64,000 bases of DNA, taken from the NCBI RefSeq assembly GCF_002154895.1, contig NZ_MUIZ01000006.1, positions 124,001-188,000 of the forward strand, read 5' to 3'. Numbering within the stretch: the stretch's first letter is position 1; each line of letters opens with the position of its first letter. This DNA comes from Lactococcus petauri. Lineage in GTDB: Bacteria > Bacillota > Bacilli > Lactobacillales > Streptococcaceae. Below are positions 8,953-17,973 of this stretch, in pieces. A model generated the notes under the pieces. It saw only the letters and a list, made by a program, of their open reading frames with translations. It was not told where the DNA came from and made no database searches. Both the position numbers and the translations under genes were made by a program.

Positions 8953-11900
8953 TGTCATACCAATATATACAACGTTACAAAAAAATACTGAATGGTGTAT
9001 TAATTTGTGGTGCAGTAATTATGAGTATGACTACTGTAAATGCTCTCGCGGACGAAACAGAGCCCTTACAAAATTTTACCCAACAAATGGACAGTATGGA
9101 TCATACTGAAGCTTCAAATTTTCTAAGAAGTTATGGGTTAAGAAATGGAACGGTCGCAGGGAGTAAAGTGAGCGTTTCACGAACTTCAAGTGGATTTACG
9201 GTTCAAAATCCAAAAGAAAATGTAGAAAGTTTTACTGCAAATTGGATCACGGATACCTCAAAAATTAAGTTGACTGTTTCAAACGCTTTTTATGTGAATA
9301 CCCCTATCGAATTTTCTTTCAAAATAAAACAACCTTTGGCTAAAGGAGAAGAACTTCTTATTCCTTTAAACATTACAGGAACAATATTTAACACTTCAAG
9401 TAGTTATACGTATGAAGGAAATATTACTCAAAACAACGGCACGAACTACACCTCTCAAGATGGGAGCTTCAGCTACAACTATGCCAATAAAACTGGAAAT
9501 TTAAAGGTGAAGGCATTAGATGATCGAGGGTTGACAGACTATTCTGGTTTAACACTGTTTCTCAATAATAACTGGATACCTGTTCCTTTGAGAGAAAATC
9601 CTATGCCCCTTAAAGGCGGTGTCGCAGGAAATTATGGTGCTAAAGGTTCAGGCGCTACCGTTAAAGTAAAAGTTGGCGGTAAAGAAACAAGTGAAACGTT
9701 AACGAATACTGCAGATATAGATTTCACTACAACTTTACAAGCCTACAATAATGACATTTTTGGCAAAGGTGCAGAGTACACCACACAGAAAACAGCTTCC
9801 TCGTCCACAAATTTCTTGGCCAACTTTCCTTTAATTAATCAACTTAAAAAAGGAAAAACAAAAAACTTACTCGATGAAAGCATGAACCATTATGAAGTAA
9901 AGGTCGTCTCGAATGCGAAGTTTAAAAATGAAGCGGATATTTTTAAAGGGCTCTCCATTGAAACTTATATCCCTATTGGTTCAAGTTCAAGTGGTGCACC
10001 AATTACAGCAATTGCACAAAATGCAACAGTCGATAAATTCCCAGAATTTAAAAGTGTCATAAAAAATGCTTCTTATGATAAAGAAAAACAAATCTTTTCT
10101 TTCGATTTATCCAATAAGAAAACAGATTGGCAAGCACTTGGTGCAGGTTTACTCAAAAATGAAGCCTACGGTTCATCTAACGGCAAAGAAAGAGCCTCTT
10201 GGATTACAGATTACTTAAAGGCTATGGCCAATAGAAATGTAGATCAAAATACGACTTTTAGCTCCTATTATCCTGTCAATTCTGTCTCATTCGTTCCTGT
10301 GAACAATAACTTCTCTTTAAAAGTGGATGTTACAGTGACGAATTCTTTGAGCAAAGCGAAAACCACCAATCATATCATCGTTGACCCTGTAAAAGCAGGA
10401 AATGGGGATACGACAAAGGCTGCCGTTCAACTTCAGCTCATGGATTCAGAAGGCAATCCGATTGGAGAACTTCAAACACCTTCTTATTACGGAAGTGGCG
10501 ATGCTTATACCGTGACCCCACCTGTGATTAAAGGCTATCGACTGCTCAATGTCAATCCCAAATCACTTATCGATAAGCTCGGTATTACAAATGTTGTGGA
10601 TCAACAAGGAAAATTTGACAGTAGTAATATAGGGAACATTTATAATGTGGTTTATGAGTACGTGAAAGAAGTCCCCCTCACCTACTCTGTTATTGATGAT
10701 ACAACTGGAGAAACTTTAGAGGAACATCAAGACCTTGCGACTGGTGCACTCAACCAAGAAGCCAATATCAAGGAGAACCAGGACAAACTTAAAGCACTTC
10801 AAGAAAGCTATAAGAGTAAAGGTTATCTTTTAGAAAATATTGAGAATGGTAATCTTCCTGTTCCAACGGATGAGAAGGGCTATAATGTCACGCTTCATCT
10901 TTCTCACGACTCACATAAAGCTGTTATTGATGGGAAATCAAAGACGATTACTCAAACCGTTCACTACCAGGGCGCAGAAAATGAAACACCTGAAGATAAT
11001 GTTCAAACTCTGACCTTCACTTCAAAAATCACACAAACTATTGATAGTGTCACTCAAGCTGTCCTCTCAGAAGAAGCGCCTGTTTGGTCTGAACAACAAA
11101 CAACAGCTAAAGTGACGACTCCTCAAATCAAAGACTATGAAGCAGACCAAGCAGTGGTCGAGGGTTCATCGTTCACACATAGCAGCAGCGACAAAAAGGT
11201 AACTGTAACATATAAAAGTACCTTAGCCCCTCTTACTTATACCATCGTTGACGATACGACAGGTAAGACTTTAGAAAAGGAAGTTGATTTTGCGATGGGT
11301 ACTGTTGGAGAAGAAGTGAATACTTCAGGTAATCAAGAAAAGCTGAAGCAATTAATAAAATCTTACACGGATAAAGGTTATCTGTTAGGCAATTCTGAGA
11401 ATGCAGACCTTCCGACACCAAAAGACAACACAGGTTATACCATTACGCTTCATTTTACTCACGCTACCTACGAGCAAGTGGTGGATGGCGAAACTAAAAA
11501 GGTGACACAAACTGTTCATTACCAGGGCGCAGGGAACGAAACACCTCAAGATGATGTTCAAGTACTGACCTTCACCTCTAAAATCACGCAAACCATTGAT
11601 AATGTGCCCCATCGTGTTTTGGCTGAAGCAAAACCTGTTTGGCCAGAACAACAATCTACACGTGCCGTTGAGAGTCCAACTTTGAAAGATTACGCTGCAG
11701 ATAAAGAAAGTGTTCCTTCTATGAACTATAACTATGACAGTGACGATGTTGTACTTGAAGTGAACTATTCTAGCACGATAGCCCCTATTACTTACTCTGT
11801 TATTGACGATACTGCAGAAAAAACCTTAGAAGATAAAAAAGATTTTATCTTGAGTCATGTACTTGAGCCAATCAATACTTCAGATAACCAAGATAAACTC

Positions 11901-12500
11901 AAAAGCATTGTAAAATCCTATACAGATAAGGGGTATGTCTTAGGGAACATTGAAAACGAAGAGCTACCTGTACCAGAGGAGACAAAGGGATATGATGTCA
12001 TTCTTCATCTCACACATGGTACAAGCGAAAAAGTCATGGATGGCGAGTCAAAAACTGTGACTCAAAAAATACAGTACAAAGGTGCAGGTGCTAAAACTCC
12101 TGAAGAGGATATTCAAAAGTTTGTCTTTACCTCAACACTTACTCAGACCATAGATGATGTGACAGGAGATGTAGTTTCTACTTCAGGGCCAACTTGGTCG
12201 GACAATCAACACTCAAAAGCTGTTAAAACTCCTGAGATTGACGGTTATTCTTCAGATATGGCCACTGTAAAATCTTACGACTACGATCATGAAGCTAAAG
12301 ATAAAACAATTACTGTGTCTTACAAAGAAGTTCCACCAGTGGTCAAAGAAGTCAAGAAAGCTGTTAAAAACATTCTCCCTCAAACTGGTACTGAAGCTGA
12401 GATGGGGCTTGTGTTAACAGGTGCTGCATTAGTACTTATTGCAGGCGCACTCTATGTTAAAGCAAAATTGAGAAACGAGAGTAGAAAGCATAAAGACTGA
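8952..12500 (+). CDS. LPXTG cell-wall-anchored adhesin with three MucBP/Mub-B2-type repeats
   Basis: A 1182-residue surface protein. The signal peptide is residues ~1-35 (basic start, hydrophobic core, cleavage near ALA-DET). An N-terminal unique region (~35-480) is probably the ligand-binding head. Three tandem repeats of ~185 residues begin near nt 10669, 11227 and 11780. Each has a MucBP-like half (TYSVIDDT start) followed by a Mub-B2-like half (VTQTVHYQGAG start). The C-terminus has the sortase motif LPQTG (nt 12375-12389), a hydrophobic helix and a basic tail. It is coupled to the conjugation genes, suggesting a role in donor-recipient contact like other conjugation adhesins. Mucin binding is a family expectation, not shown here. 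Confidence 0.9.
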   Translation: MSYQYIQRYKKILNGVLICGAVIMSMTTVNALADETEPLQNFTQQMDSMDHTEASNFLRSYGLRNGTVAGSKVSVSRTSSGFTVQNPKENVESFTANWITDTSKIKLTVSNAFYVNTPIEFSFKIKQPLAKGEELLIPLNITGTIFNTSSSYTYEGNITQNNGTNYTSQDGSFSYNYANKTGNLKVKALDDRGLTDYSGLTLFLNNNWIPVPLRENPMPLKGGVAGNYGAKGSGATVKVKVGGKETSETLTNTADIDFTTTLQAYNNDIFGKGAEYTTQKTASSSTNFLANFPLINQLKKGKTKNLLDESMNHYEVKVVSNAKFKNEADIFKGLSIETYIPIGSSSSGAPITAIAQNATVDKFPEFKSVIKNASYDKEKQIFSFDLSNKKTDWQALGAGLLKNEAYGSSNGKERASWITDYLKAMANRNVDQNTTFSSYYPVNSVSFVPVNNNFSLKVDVTVTNSLSKAKTTNHIIVDPVKAGNGDTTKAAVQLQLMDSEGNPIGELQTPSYYGSGDAYTVTPPVIKGYRLLNVNPKSLIDKLGITNVVDQQGKFDSSNIGNIYNVVYEYVKEVPLTYSVIDDTTGETLEEHQDLATGALNQEANIKENQDKLKALQESYKSKGYLLENIENGNLPVPTDEKGYNVTLHLSHDSHKAVIDGKSKTITQTVHYQGAENETPEDNVQTLTFTSKITQTIDSVTQAVLSEEAPVWSEQQTTAKVTTPQIKDYEADQAVVEGSSFTHSSSDKKVTVTYKSTLAPLTYTIVDDTTGKTLEKEVDFAMGTVGEEVNTSGNQEKLKQLIKSYTDKGYLLGNSENADLPTPKDNTGYTITLHFTHATYEQVVDGETKKVTQTVHYQGAGNETPQDDVQVLTFTSKITQTIDNVPHRVLAEAKPVWPEQQSTRAVESPTLKDYAADKESVPSMNYNYDSDDVVLEVNYSSTIAPITYSVIDDTAEKTLEDKKDFILSHVLEPINTSDNQDKLKSIVKSYTDKGYVLGNIENEELPVPEETKGYDVILHLTHGTSEKVMDGESKTVTQKIQYKGAGAKTPEEDIQKFVFTSTLTQTIDDVTGDVVSTSGPTWSDNQHSKAVKTPEIDGYSSDMATVKSYDYDHEAKDKTITVSYKEVPPVVKEVKKAVKNILPQTGTEAEMGLVLTGAALVLIAGALYVKAKLRNESRKHKD

Positions 12501-12628
12501 AGAATTTGAAGAGAAGAATAAAATCTGATAGTCCTAAATTCCTTCTTTGAAGTAGGCATATTACAGGATGGTTGCGAACTAACAAAGTTGATATATATGG
12601 ATTTGAGGCACTTTTGCCTCTTTTCTTT

Positions 12629-12637
12629 TGGTATAAT
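12629..12637 (+). promoter_or_regulatory. extended -10 promoter of the partition-like genes
   Basis: TGGTATAAT has a TATAAT box at 12632-12637 with the TG extension and no good -35 box. It lies 88 nt before the ParA-like start at 12725. Confidence 0.5.
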
Positions 12638-12724
12638 AGTTATATAAAGTTACACACGAAAGTATGTAAGTTATTGCGCAAAAACTTGTGTATTTTCCAT
12701 CAATTATTTGAAGGAGAAATTCAC

Positions 12725-13570
12725 ATGGAAGAAGAAAAATTCCCAATTGTTTTAACTGCTGCACTTCCTGCAGGAGGCACAGGTAAAACACCATTTATTC
12801 GGGTTTATGGCGAATGGAAAGCTAAACAAGGTTATAAAGTAGCTTTGATTGATTTGGATCATCAGTGCTCTTTGACAGAACTTTACGATGTTTATGAAAC
12901 GAAGAATACTTCATTAAATCTCTTTAAAGGTGGGGAGGTTAATTTTATTCCAGTTGAAGAAAATATCTGGCTGTTACCTGCTCACCCTAATTTACAGTAT
13001 GAACCTGCTCGTCTTCGAGCAGAAGGAACTCAAAATATTTACTTTTTGCTTGAAGATTGGTTGTATGAGCATGAAGCATTAATCAAAACATTTGATTATT
13101 TACTTATTGATACGCATCCTGATACAGATACGCTGACAAAGAATGCTTTGGCAGTTTCTACTGCTCAAGTTGGTGTAGTCATGCCTACAGAAAAATCAAC
13201 TAATGCGATTCCAAAAGCTGAACAGGCACTTTTAGACTTAAAAGCAGATACTTATGATAAACGCCATAAGGAAGATCGAGTAACTTGTGAATTGCTTTTA
13301 ATGGGGACAGATATTGAAAAAATTGGAAAGCATTATACAAAGTTGTCAAGGCAATTGCTTTCTCTTATTTCGGACGACAATCGATTTGTGGGTTATATCC
13401 CTCATAAGGAATTATTTGCACAGGCTTTTTCGGATAAAAAGCACTCCATTTGGACACAACTTGAAAAAGAAAGTGTTATGAGAGAAAAATCTAATCAGAC
13501 TTTTAAGTATCAATTGGAAGAAGTGATGTATGGTATGGATAAGAAAGTTGAGGAATTGATATGGCATTAG
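12725..13570 (+). CDS. ParA-like partition ATPase
   Basis: A 281-residue protein. ATG 12725 is chosen because AAGGAGA lies 7 nt upstream; the longer in-frame reading would begin before the promoter. The P-loop is PAGGTGKT at residues 15-22, then LIDLDHQCSL (switch-I-like) and YLLIDTHPDTD (Walker B-like). ParA proteins move plasmid or element DNA. The signature Lys of the ParA motif (KGGxGKT) is Ala16 here, although the second Lys (K21) is kept. It overlaps the next gene by 10 nt. The gene suggests that the conjugative region is, or was, a plasmid or a circular intermediate that needs stable inheritance. Confidence 0.8.
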   Translation: MEEEKFPIVLTAALPAGGTGKTPFIRVYGEWKAKQGYKVALIDLDHQCSLTELYDVYETKNTSLNLFKGGEVNFIPVEENIWLLPAHPNLQYEPARLRAEGTQNIYFLLEDWLYEHEALIKTFDYLLIDTHPDTDTLTKNALAVSTAQVGVVMPTEKSTNAIPKAEQALLDLKADTYDKRHKEDRVTCELLLMGTDIEKIGKHYTKLSRQLLSLISDDNRFVGYIPHKELFAQAFSDKKHSIWTQLEKESVMREKSNQTFKYQLEEVMYGMDKKVEELIWH

Positions 13571-13869
13571 GAGATAAACGTCGAGCAGAAGCTATCCGAG
13601 CAACTCGACAGGAGGCTGGCACACAAGAAACGATTAAACGAACAGTAATTACTTATGCGTCTCAAAGGAAGCAGAAAGCACGTCCTCAAAAAAAACGCTA
13701 TAATTTTTCTTTACGGACTAATGAACGTAAGGCATTAGCTGATTTAACAGATTTACTTGGTGATAAGAGTGATTCGGAAGTTCTAGGCAAATTGATAATG
13801 CGTGCCTATAAAGCTGCAAGTGATCCAGAATTTAATTCACAACAAACAGATATCTTTGATTTTTTATGA
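13561..13869 (+). CDS. small basic partner of ParA-like ATPase (probable centromere-binding protein)
   Basis: A 102-residue protein with a very basic N-terminal half (many Arg/Lys up to residue ~55). The C-terminal half (RTNERKALADLTDLL onward) is compatible with a ribbon-helix-helix or helix-turn-helix DNA-binding fold. It overlaps the ParA-like gene by 10 nt, the usual arrangement of parA with a small parB-type gene. The DNA-binding role is inferred from charge, size and context. Confidence 0.6.
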   Translation: MALGDKRRAEAIRATRQEAGTQETIKRTVITYASQRKQKARPQKKRYNFSLRTNERKALADLTDLLGDKSDSEVLGKLIMRAYKAASDPEFNSQQTDIFDFL

Positions 13870-13910
13870 AAGGTAGAGTAATAGGATTATTGTCTTGAGA
13901 TATTATATAG

Positions 13911-13946
13911 AAAAAAACCGACTGTGGAAAACAGTCGGTTTTTTTG
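13911..13946 (+). terminator. rho-independent terminator after the partition genes
   Basis: The stem AAAACCGACTGT/ACAGTCGGTTTT has a GGAA loop and seven T follow. It is strong and palindromic enough to act in both directions. Confidence 0.85.
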
Positions 13947-14255
13947 TGTATTTGGTATTGCTAAAAAACAACAATTGCTTAACCATGGGCTTTGTCGTAT
14001 TGTTGAATTTGAACAATACAAATGAAACAGTTCAAATGGAACAAACTAAATAGGAATGTTCCAAAGTAGCATATACGAAATACTCTATTAACGAAACACT
14101 TTATTTACTAAATATGAAAAAAAGAATAAATAAAAAAATTTTTAGATGAATTTATTGAAAAAGTATAATCGCACTTTTTATTTTGAAACAAAAATCTATT
14201 TGTCATATTCTAGAGCATTTCTTATAATTATTTTAAAGAGAAACTAGGAGTAGTT
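13947..14255. other. non-coding DNA upstream of the transposase
   Basis: There is no convincing gene in this stretch. It is very AT-rich and must contain the left end of the insertion sequence. I could not pair its terminal inverted repeat with the right side by eye. AAACTAGGAG before ATG 14256 serves as the transposase ribosome binding site. Confidence 0.5.
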
Positions 14256-15569
14256 ATGACTTTTGATGAACGACAGTACTTTAAGGAATTACAGGAAAAA
14301 AATATTGAAAGATTTTTGACTAGGATTAAAGCTTTAGATGATAAACTACGTCCTCAAATGGAACTTGAAGGTTGGAAGTATAAAAAAACAGCAGAGAAAA
14401 CAGTCACATTTACAATTGGTGTGGCAAGGTATAGGAGGCGTGCTTATTTCAAAGATGGTATTTGGCGCTATCCTGTCGATGAAGAACTGGGTATTGTAAA
14501 ATCAGGGAGGTATTCTCCAGAAATGTTGTATCAAATTGCCAATTATGCAACATCAATGCCAATGAGACAAGTGTCAGATAAGTTTGAAGTATCTTCACAA
14601 CTCTATATCAGCAAATCTACAATACATTCCACTACGAAAAAAGTAGCAAAGTTGCTTGATGAACGGGAAGATTATAGGTATTGGGAAGAACATGAAGTAA
14701 TTGAACGAATTAAAGCTCCAGCCGTTTACCTTGAAGGAGATGGGGTAATGGTCAAAGCACAAGACAAGGAAAGAGGAATTGATATGGCACACTTTTTGGT
14801 TCATACAGGAAGTAAAAGAATGTCTAAAACACGTTGGAGACTAGAAAATAAATCTGAGGTCATTGCGACGAGTCATGCTGCAGCTAAAGAGAAGCTAGAG
14901 GACTTATTATCTAATCATTATGAGATTACTCCAGATACCCTTTTAATCACAAACTCAGATATGGGAAAAGGCTATACACCTTATATCTTCAAAGAAATTG
15001 CCAGTATTTTTAATTGCAAGCATGAACATTTTTGGGATATGAAACATCTCAATATGAAAATCAATCAAATTTTCAAAAATTTACCTTATGATCTCCAAGA
15101 TCGTCTATTTACAGCTATTCAATTGCATAGCAAGAGACAAACAAAAACGATATTAGATACAGCAGAGTCCTTGTTAGACGAAGGTAAAGAGTTAGATGAG
15201 CTGGTGAAATTCAGGAGCAGGCTTTTAGCAAACTTTCAATATACTAAACCTGCAGAACTACGAGGATTTTCTCACAGAGGTATCGGGGTGATGGAGACTC
15301 AGCATCGTAAGATAACGTATAGGATGAAAAAGCGAGGAATGTATTGGTCAGAGAGCGGTGCGGATACAATGAGTAAAATGATACTTGCAGTTTATGATCA
15401 AAGCCTACGAGATTTATTCTTTGGCACTTGGAGGCAAGAATATGCTTATTATCAGTCCATTGATATACCTATAGGTGAATTTTTACAAAAAGGCTATTCT
15501 TCTCCGATTAAAGATTTGAATCATCCTGTAGGTGCAAGTCTAAAAATTATAAGAGATCAGGAACTATAG
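14256..15569 (+). mobile_element. ISLre2-family insertion sequence transposase gene
   Basis: A 437-residue transposase of the ISLre2 type (UPF0236 family). Recognisable points are the N-terminal IGVARYRRRAYF region, YLEGDGVMVK and NSDMGKGYTPYI acidic strands, CKHEHFWDMKH and the C-terminal region with GMYWSESGADTMSKM. The length is normal for the family and the frame is intact, so the element may be active. The coordinates give the transposase gene only; the inverted repeats were not identified. It sits between the partition genes and the infC promoter, at the boundary of accessory and core DNA. Confidence 0.85.
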
Positions 15570-15592
15570 AACTATAGTAGAGAAGTAAAAAA

Positions 15593-15614
15593 ACCACACT
15601 TAGTGTGGTATTTT
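15593..15614 (+). terminator. short hairpin after the transposase gene
   Basis: ACCACAC/GTGTGGT has a 3-nt loop, is preceded by an A run and is followed by ATTTT. It is a weak, probably bidirectional terminator that limits read-through into infC. Confidence 0.5.
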
Positions 15615-15900
15615 GTGATACAAAAATTTCTCGTTGCTTGTATATTATTTGACAATATGATAAAATTAAGCCAGTTAAAAACGAAATAAAAAGAGGTTGC
15701 GACAACAACCTCCATGAGTAAAGCAAATAGGACTTGATTTACTCAACTTAGAATATTCTAACAAAGAAATAAAGAATAGTCAAGGTTGAGCAAGCAATAT
15801 TTTTGCATTTTACTCAATGTTTTCTATTCTTTTTAGTTTGGTATACGAGTAATTACAGGCTCTAACTAAAACACGGACACATACAAAAACAAAATTATTG
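15615..15900. other. non-coding boundary between the insertion sequence and the infC promoter
   Basis: No gene is seen. Two small inverted repeats are present: GAGGTTG/CAACCTC at 15693-15712 and GAGTAAA/TTTACTC at 15716-15744. Their role is unknown. The right end of the insertion sequence and the limit of the accessory region should fall here. Confidence 0.45.
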
Positions 15901-15928
15901 TTGACATAAGAAATATTTGTGGTATAAT
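15901..15928 (+). promoter_or_regulatory. infC operon promoter
   Basis: TTGACA (15901-15906), a 16-bp spacer and TATAAT (15923-15928), with a TG extension in TGGTATAAT. This is a near-consensus housekeeping promoter, as expected for a translation operon. Confidence 0.85.
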
Positions 15929-15934
15929 AGAGAA

Positions 15935-16086
15935 GTTGAAAAGCAGAAGCACCCGCTTCTCGCCTGAGTGGTAATAGCCCTGGGCAACAAAATGGAATTA
16001 TTCACAAAACGAATGTTTTCATTAGCGGGGCGCATTATGCGTTCCGCTTTTGTTTTTCTAAAAAATTTTTTAGAAGGAGAATAGAC
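15935..16086 (+). ncRNA. structured 5' leader of infC-rpmI-rplT (L20-leader-like) with attenuator
   Basis: The leader contains AGAAGCACCCGCTTCTCGCC, typical of infC leaders in Lactobacillales. Near its end is a strong hairpin (16024-16034 paired with 16038-16048, 11 bp with two G-T pairs) followed by a T-rich tract to 16057, which has the form of an intrinsic terminator. In Firmicutes the ribosomal protein L20 or a related signal controls such leaders by premature termination. The regulator here is inferred from the family. Confidence 0.7.
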
Positions 16087-16611
16087 ATAGCAAAGCAAGA
16101 CAACAGAAAACCTTTGATGAACGGTCAAATCCGTTCACGCGAAGTACGTCTTATCGGTGCTGAAGGCGAGCAGCTTGGTGTTACACCTACAGCTGTTGCA
16201 CTTACTCAGGCCGAGGACCTTAACATGGATTTGGTTTTGATTTCAAATCAAGAACCACCAGTTGCCAAAATCATGGATTACACTAAATTCATGTTTGAGC
16301 AAAAGAAAAAGCAAAAAGAAGCTAAGAAGAAACAGGCAACTGTTACTTTGAAAGAAGTTCGTTTGAGTCCAGTCATTGATAAAAATGACTTCAATACAAA
16401 ACTTCGTCAAGCAACTAAGTTCCTTGAAAAAGGAGACAAAGTTAAAGTTTCGATTCGCTTTAAAGGTCGTATGATTACTCACCAAGATGTGGGTCGTCAA
16501 GTAATGGATGAATTTGCTGAAGCAGTGAAAGACATCGCTGTAGTAGAGCAAAAAGCCAAAATGGATGGTCGTCAAATGTTCTTACAATTGGCACCAATCA
16601 AAAAGAACTAA
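16087..16611 (+). CDS. infC: translation initiation factor IF-3, non-canonical ATA start
   Basis: IF-3 binds the 30S subunit, prevents premature subunit joining and checks start codons. With ATA at 16087 as start the protein is 174 residues, the normal family length, and begins (M)[28 protein letters not shown] lies 7 nt before the ATA. The in-frame TTG 16114 and ATG 16117 have no ribosome binding site and would cut conserved N-terminal residues. Rare infC start codons (AUU in Escherichia coli) are a known device for IF-3 autoregulation. It is followed by rpmI and rplT. Confidence 0.9.
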   Translation: MAKQDNRKPLMNGQIRSREVRLIGAEGEQLGVTPTAVALTQAEDLNMDLVLISNQEPPVAKIMDYTKFMFEQKKKQKEAKKKQATVTLKEVRLSPVIDKNDFNTKLRQATKFLEKGDKVKVSIRFKGRMITHQDVGRQVMDEFAEAVKDIAVVEQKAKMDGRQMFLQLAPIKKN

Positions 16612-16640
16612 GTTCTTATTATTAACCAAGGAGAATTAAA

Positions 16641-16841
16641 ATGCCAAAACAAAAAACTCACCGCGCATCAGCTAAACGTTTCAAACGTACTGGTAATGGC
16701 GGTCTTAAACGCTTCCGCGCTTACACTTCACACCGTATGCACGGTAAAACTGTAAAACAACGTCGTCAACTCCGTAAAGGCCGTATGGTTTCAGCAGGTG
16801 ACTTCAAACGTATCCGTCGTATGGTTGCGAACATGCGTTAA
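16641..16841 (+). CDS. rpmI: 50S ribosomal protein L35
   Basis: A 66-residue, highly basic protein beginning [18 protein letters not shown], the standard L35 start. AAGGAG precedes the ATG. It is the second gene of the infC-rpmI-rplT operon and part of the large ribosomal subunit. Confidence 0.97.
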   Translation: MPKQKTHRASAKRFKRTGNGGLKRFRAYTSHRMHGKTVKQRRQLRKGRMVSAGDFKRIRRMVANMR

Positions 16842-16883
16842 TAACAGTCCTGTGGACTGTTATGCATGAGAGCAATTGCTCTC
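16841..16883 (+). promoter_or_regulatory. two hairpins between rpmI and rplT
   Basis: The first, ATAACAGTCC-TGT-GGACTGTTAT (16841-16863), is a perfect 10-bp stem with a 3-nt loop. The second is the perfect palindrome GAGAGCAATTGCTCTC (16868-16883). Neither has a T tract, so they look like RNA structures for processing, stability or regulation of rplT, not terminators. Confidence 0.6.
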
Positions 16884-17018
16884 CCCAGTAACATTTCACG
16901 ACTGATTAACTCATAAGCATTACATAAGACTTATAGGATTTCACTCGAAATCAATCAACCATTTAAATTAACTGTCGATGACAGGATAAAAATTTTCTAA
17001 GAAACAAGGAGAACACAC

Positions 17019-17378
17019 ATGGCACGTGTTAAAAATAGCGTTGCAACTCGCAAACGCCGTAAACGTATTTTAAAACTCGCTAAAGGTTACTACGGTTCTA
17101 AACACCGTCTTTTCAAGACAGCTAAAGAACAAGTAATGAACTCATACTACTACGCATTCCGCGATCGTCGTCAAAAGAAACGCGACTTCCGTAAATTGTG
17201 GATTGCACGTATCAATGCAGCTGCTCGTATGAACGGACTTTCATACAGCAAAATGATGCACGGTTTGAAATTGGCTGAAATCGAAATCAACCGTAAAATG
17301 CTTGCTGATATCGCTATTGCTGACGCAGCTGCTTTCACAGCTCTTGCTGAAGAAGCTAAAAAAGCATTGGCTAAATAA
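17019..17378 (+). CDS. rplT: 50S ribosomal protein L20
   Basis: A 119-residue basic protein with the L20 start [18 protein letters not shown] and the usual helical C-terminal half. CAAGGAG precedes the ATG. L20 is needed early in 50S assembly and in Firmicutes represses its own operon by binding the infC leader. It is separated from rpmI by 177 nt containing hairpins. Confidence 0.97.
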   Translation: MARVKNSVATRKRRKRILKLAKGYYGSKHRLFKTAKEQVMNSYYYAFRDRRQKKRDFRKLWIARINAAARMNGLSYSKMMHGLKLAEIEINRKMLADIAIADAAAFTALAEEAKKALAK

Positions 17379-17382
17379 TTTT

Positions 17383-17408
17383 AAAAACTTCCTTTTGGAA
17401 GTTTTTTT
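17383..17408 (+). terminator. terminator of the infC operon
   Basis: The stem AAAACTTCC/GGAAGTTTT with a TTTT loop continues into a T run. Confidence 0.85.
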
Positions 17409-17430
17409 GTTTATAAAATTGAAAGTAATC

Positions 17431-17439
17431 TGTTATACT
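17431..17439 (+). promoter_or_regulatory. extended -10 promoter placed for a leaderless transcript
   Basis: TGTTATACT has its -10 box at 17434-17439, exactly 7 nt before ATG 17446. No ribosome binding site is present, and the expected transcription start falls on the ATG. Confidence 0.55.
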
Positions 17440-17445
17440 ATGGCT

Positions 17446-17925
17446 ATGAAGTTAATCGCTTACAATGATACCTACAAACAAGCAGTTATTGATTTGATAC
17501 TTTCTATTCAGAAGGAAGAATTTGGAGTTGCTGTTGATTTGGCAGATCAACCCGACTTGCAAGATATTCATGCACATTACAGCCAATTTTGGCTTGCTGT
17601 TGATGAAGAGAAGGGAGTTGTTGGGACACTTGGTATCGTCAAATTTAATGAACGACAAGCTGTTCTGAAAAAGATGTTTGTCAATGTTGAATACAGAGGG
17701 AAGTCTGTTGCACAGCTTCTTTTGGATAATTTGTTTGAATACTGTCGCATAGAGAATATCAAAGAAATTTATCTTGGAACTGTTGAACAATTCAAAGCGG
17801 CACATCGTTTTTATGAAAAAAATGGCTTTCTATCTATCAATGAAAAAATACTGCCTGAACACATGCCAAGAATGGAGGTAGACACGATATTTTATAAAAA
17901 AAATATCACAGAAATAAAAAGTTGA
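17446..17925 (+). CDS. GNAT-family N-acetyltransferase
   Basis: A 159-residue protein with the GNAT acetyl-CoA fold: MFVNVEYRGKSVAQLLL (the pyrophosphate-binding V-x-x-x-x-R/Q-G-x-G/A-like loop) and AAHRFYEKNGF near the C-terminus. The acceptor substrate cannot be read from the sequence. ATG 17446 is preferred; ATG 17440, two codons upstream, overlaps the end of the -10 region. There is no ribosome binding site, so translation is probably from a leaderless mRNA. It lies alone between rplT and eno. Confidence 0.8.
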   Translation: MKLIAYNDTYKQAVIDLILSIQKEEFGVAVDLADQPDLQDIHAHYSQFWLAVDEEKGVVGTLGIVKFNERQAVLKKMFVNVEYRGKSVAQLLLDNLFEYCRIENIKEIYLGTVEQFKAAHRFYEKNGFLSINEKILPEHMPRMEVDTIFYKKNITEIKS

Positions 17926-17973
17926 AATGTAACCGCATACCTTGTATAAAAAGCCTTTTAGCTTGTTTTTCAC

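Noticed and set aside
10669-12330. Repeats in the adhesin as a CRISPR array or simple tandem repeat
   Set aside because: The units are about 555 bp, diverged and in frame; they are protein domains.
12572-12724. Longer N-terminus for the ParA-like protein
   Set aside because: It would include the promoter, and the ribosome binding site is placed for ATG 12725.
13947-15900. Terminal inverted repeats of the ISLre2-type element
   Set aside because: I compared both sides by eye but no pair of 15-20 bp was convincing, so the ends are left undefined.
17302-17445. Longer N-terminus for the acetyltransferase overlapping rplT
   Set aside because: It runs through the rplT coding end, its terminator and the -10 box of this gene.
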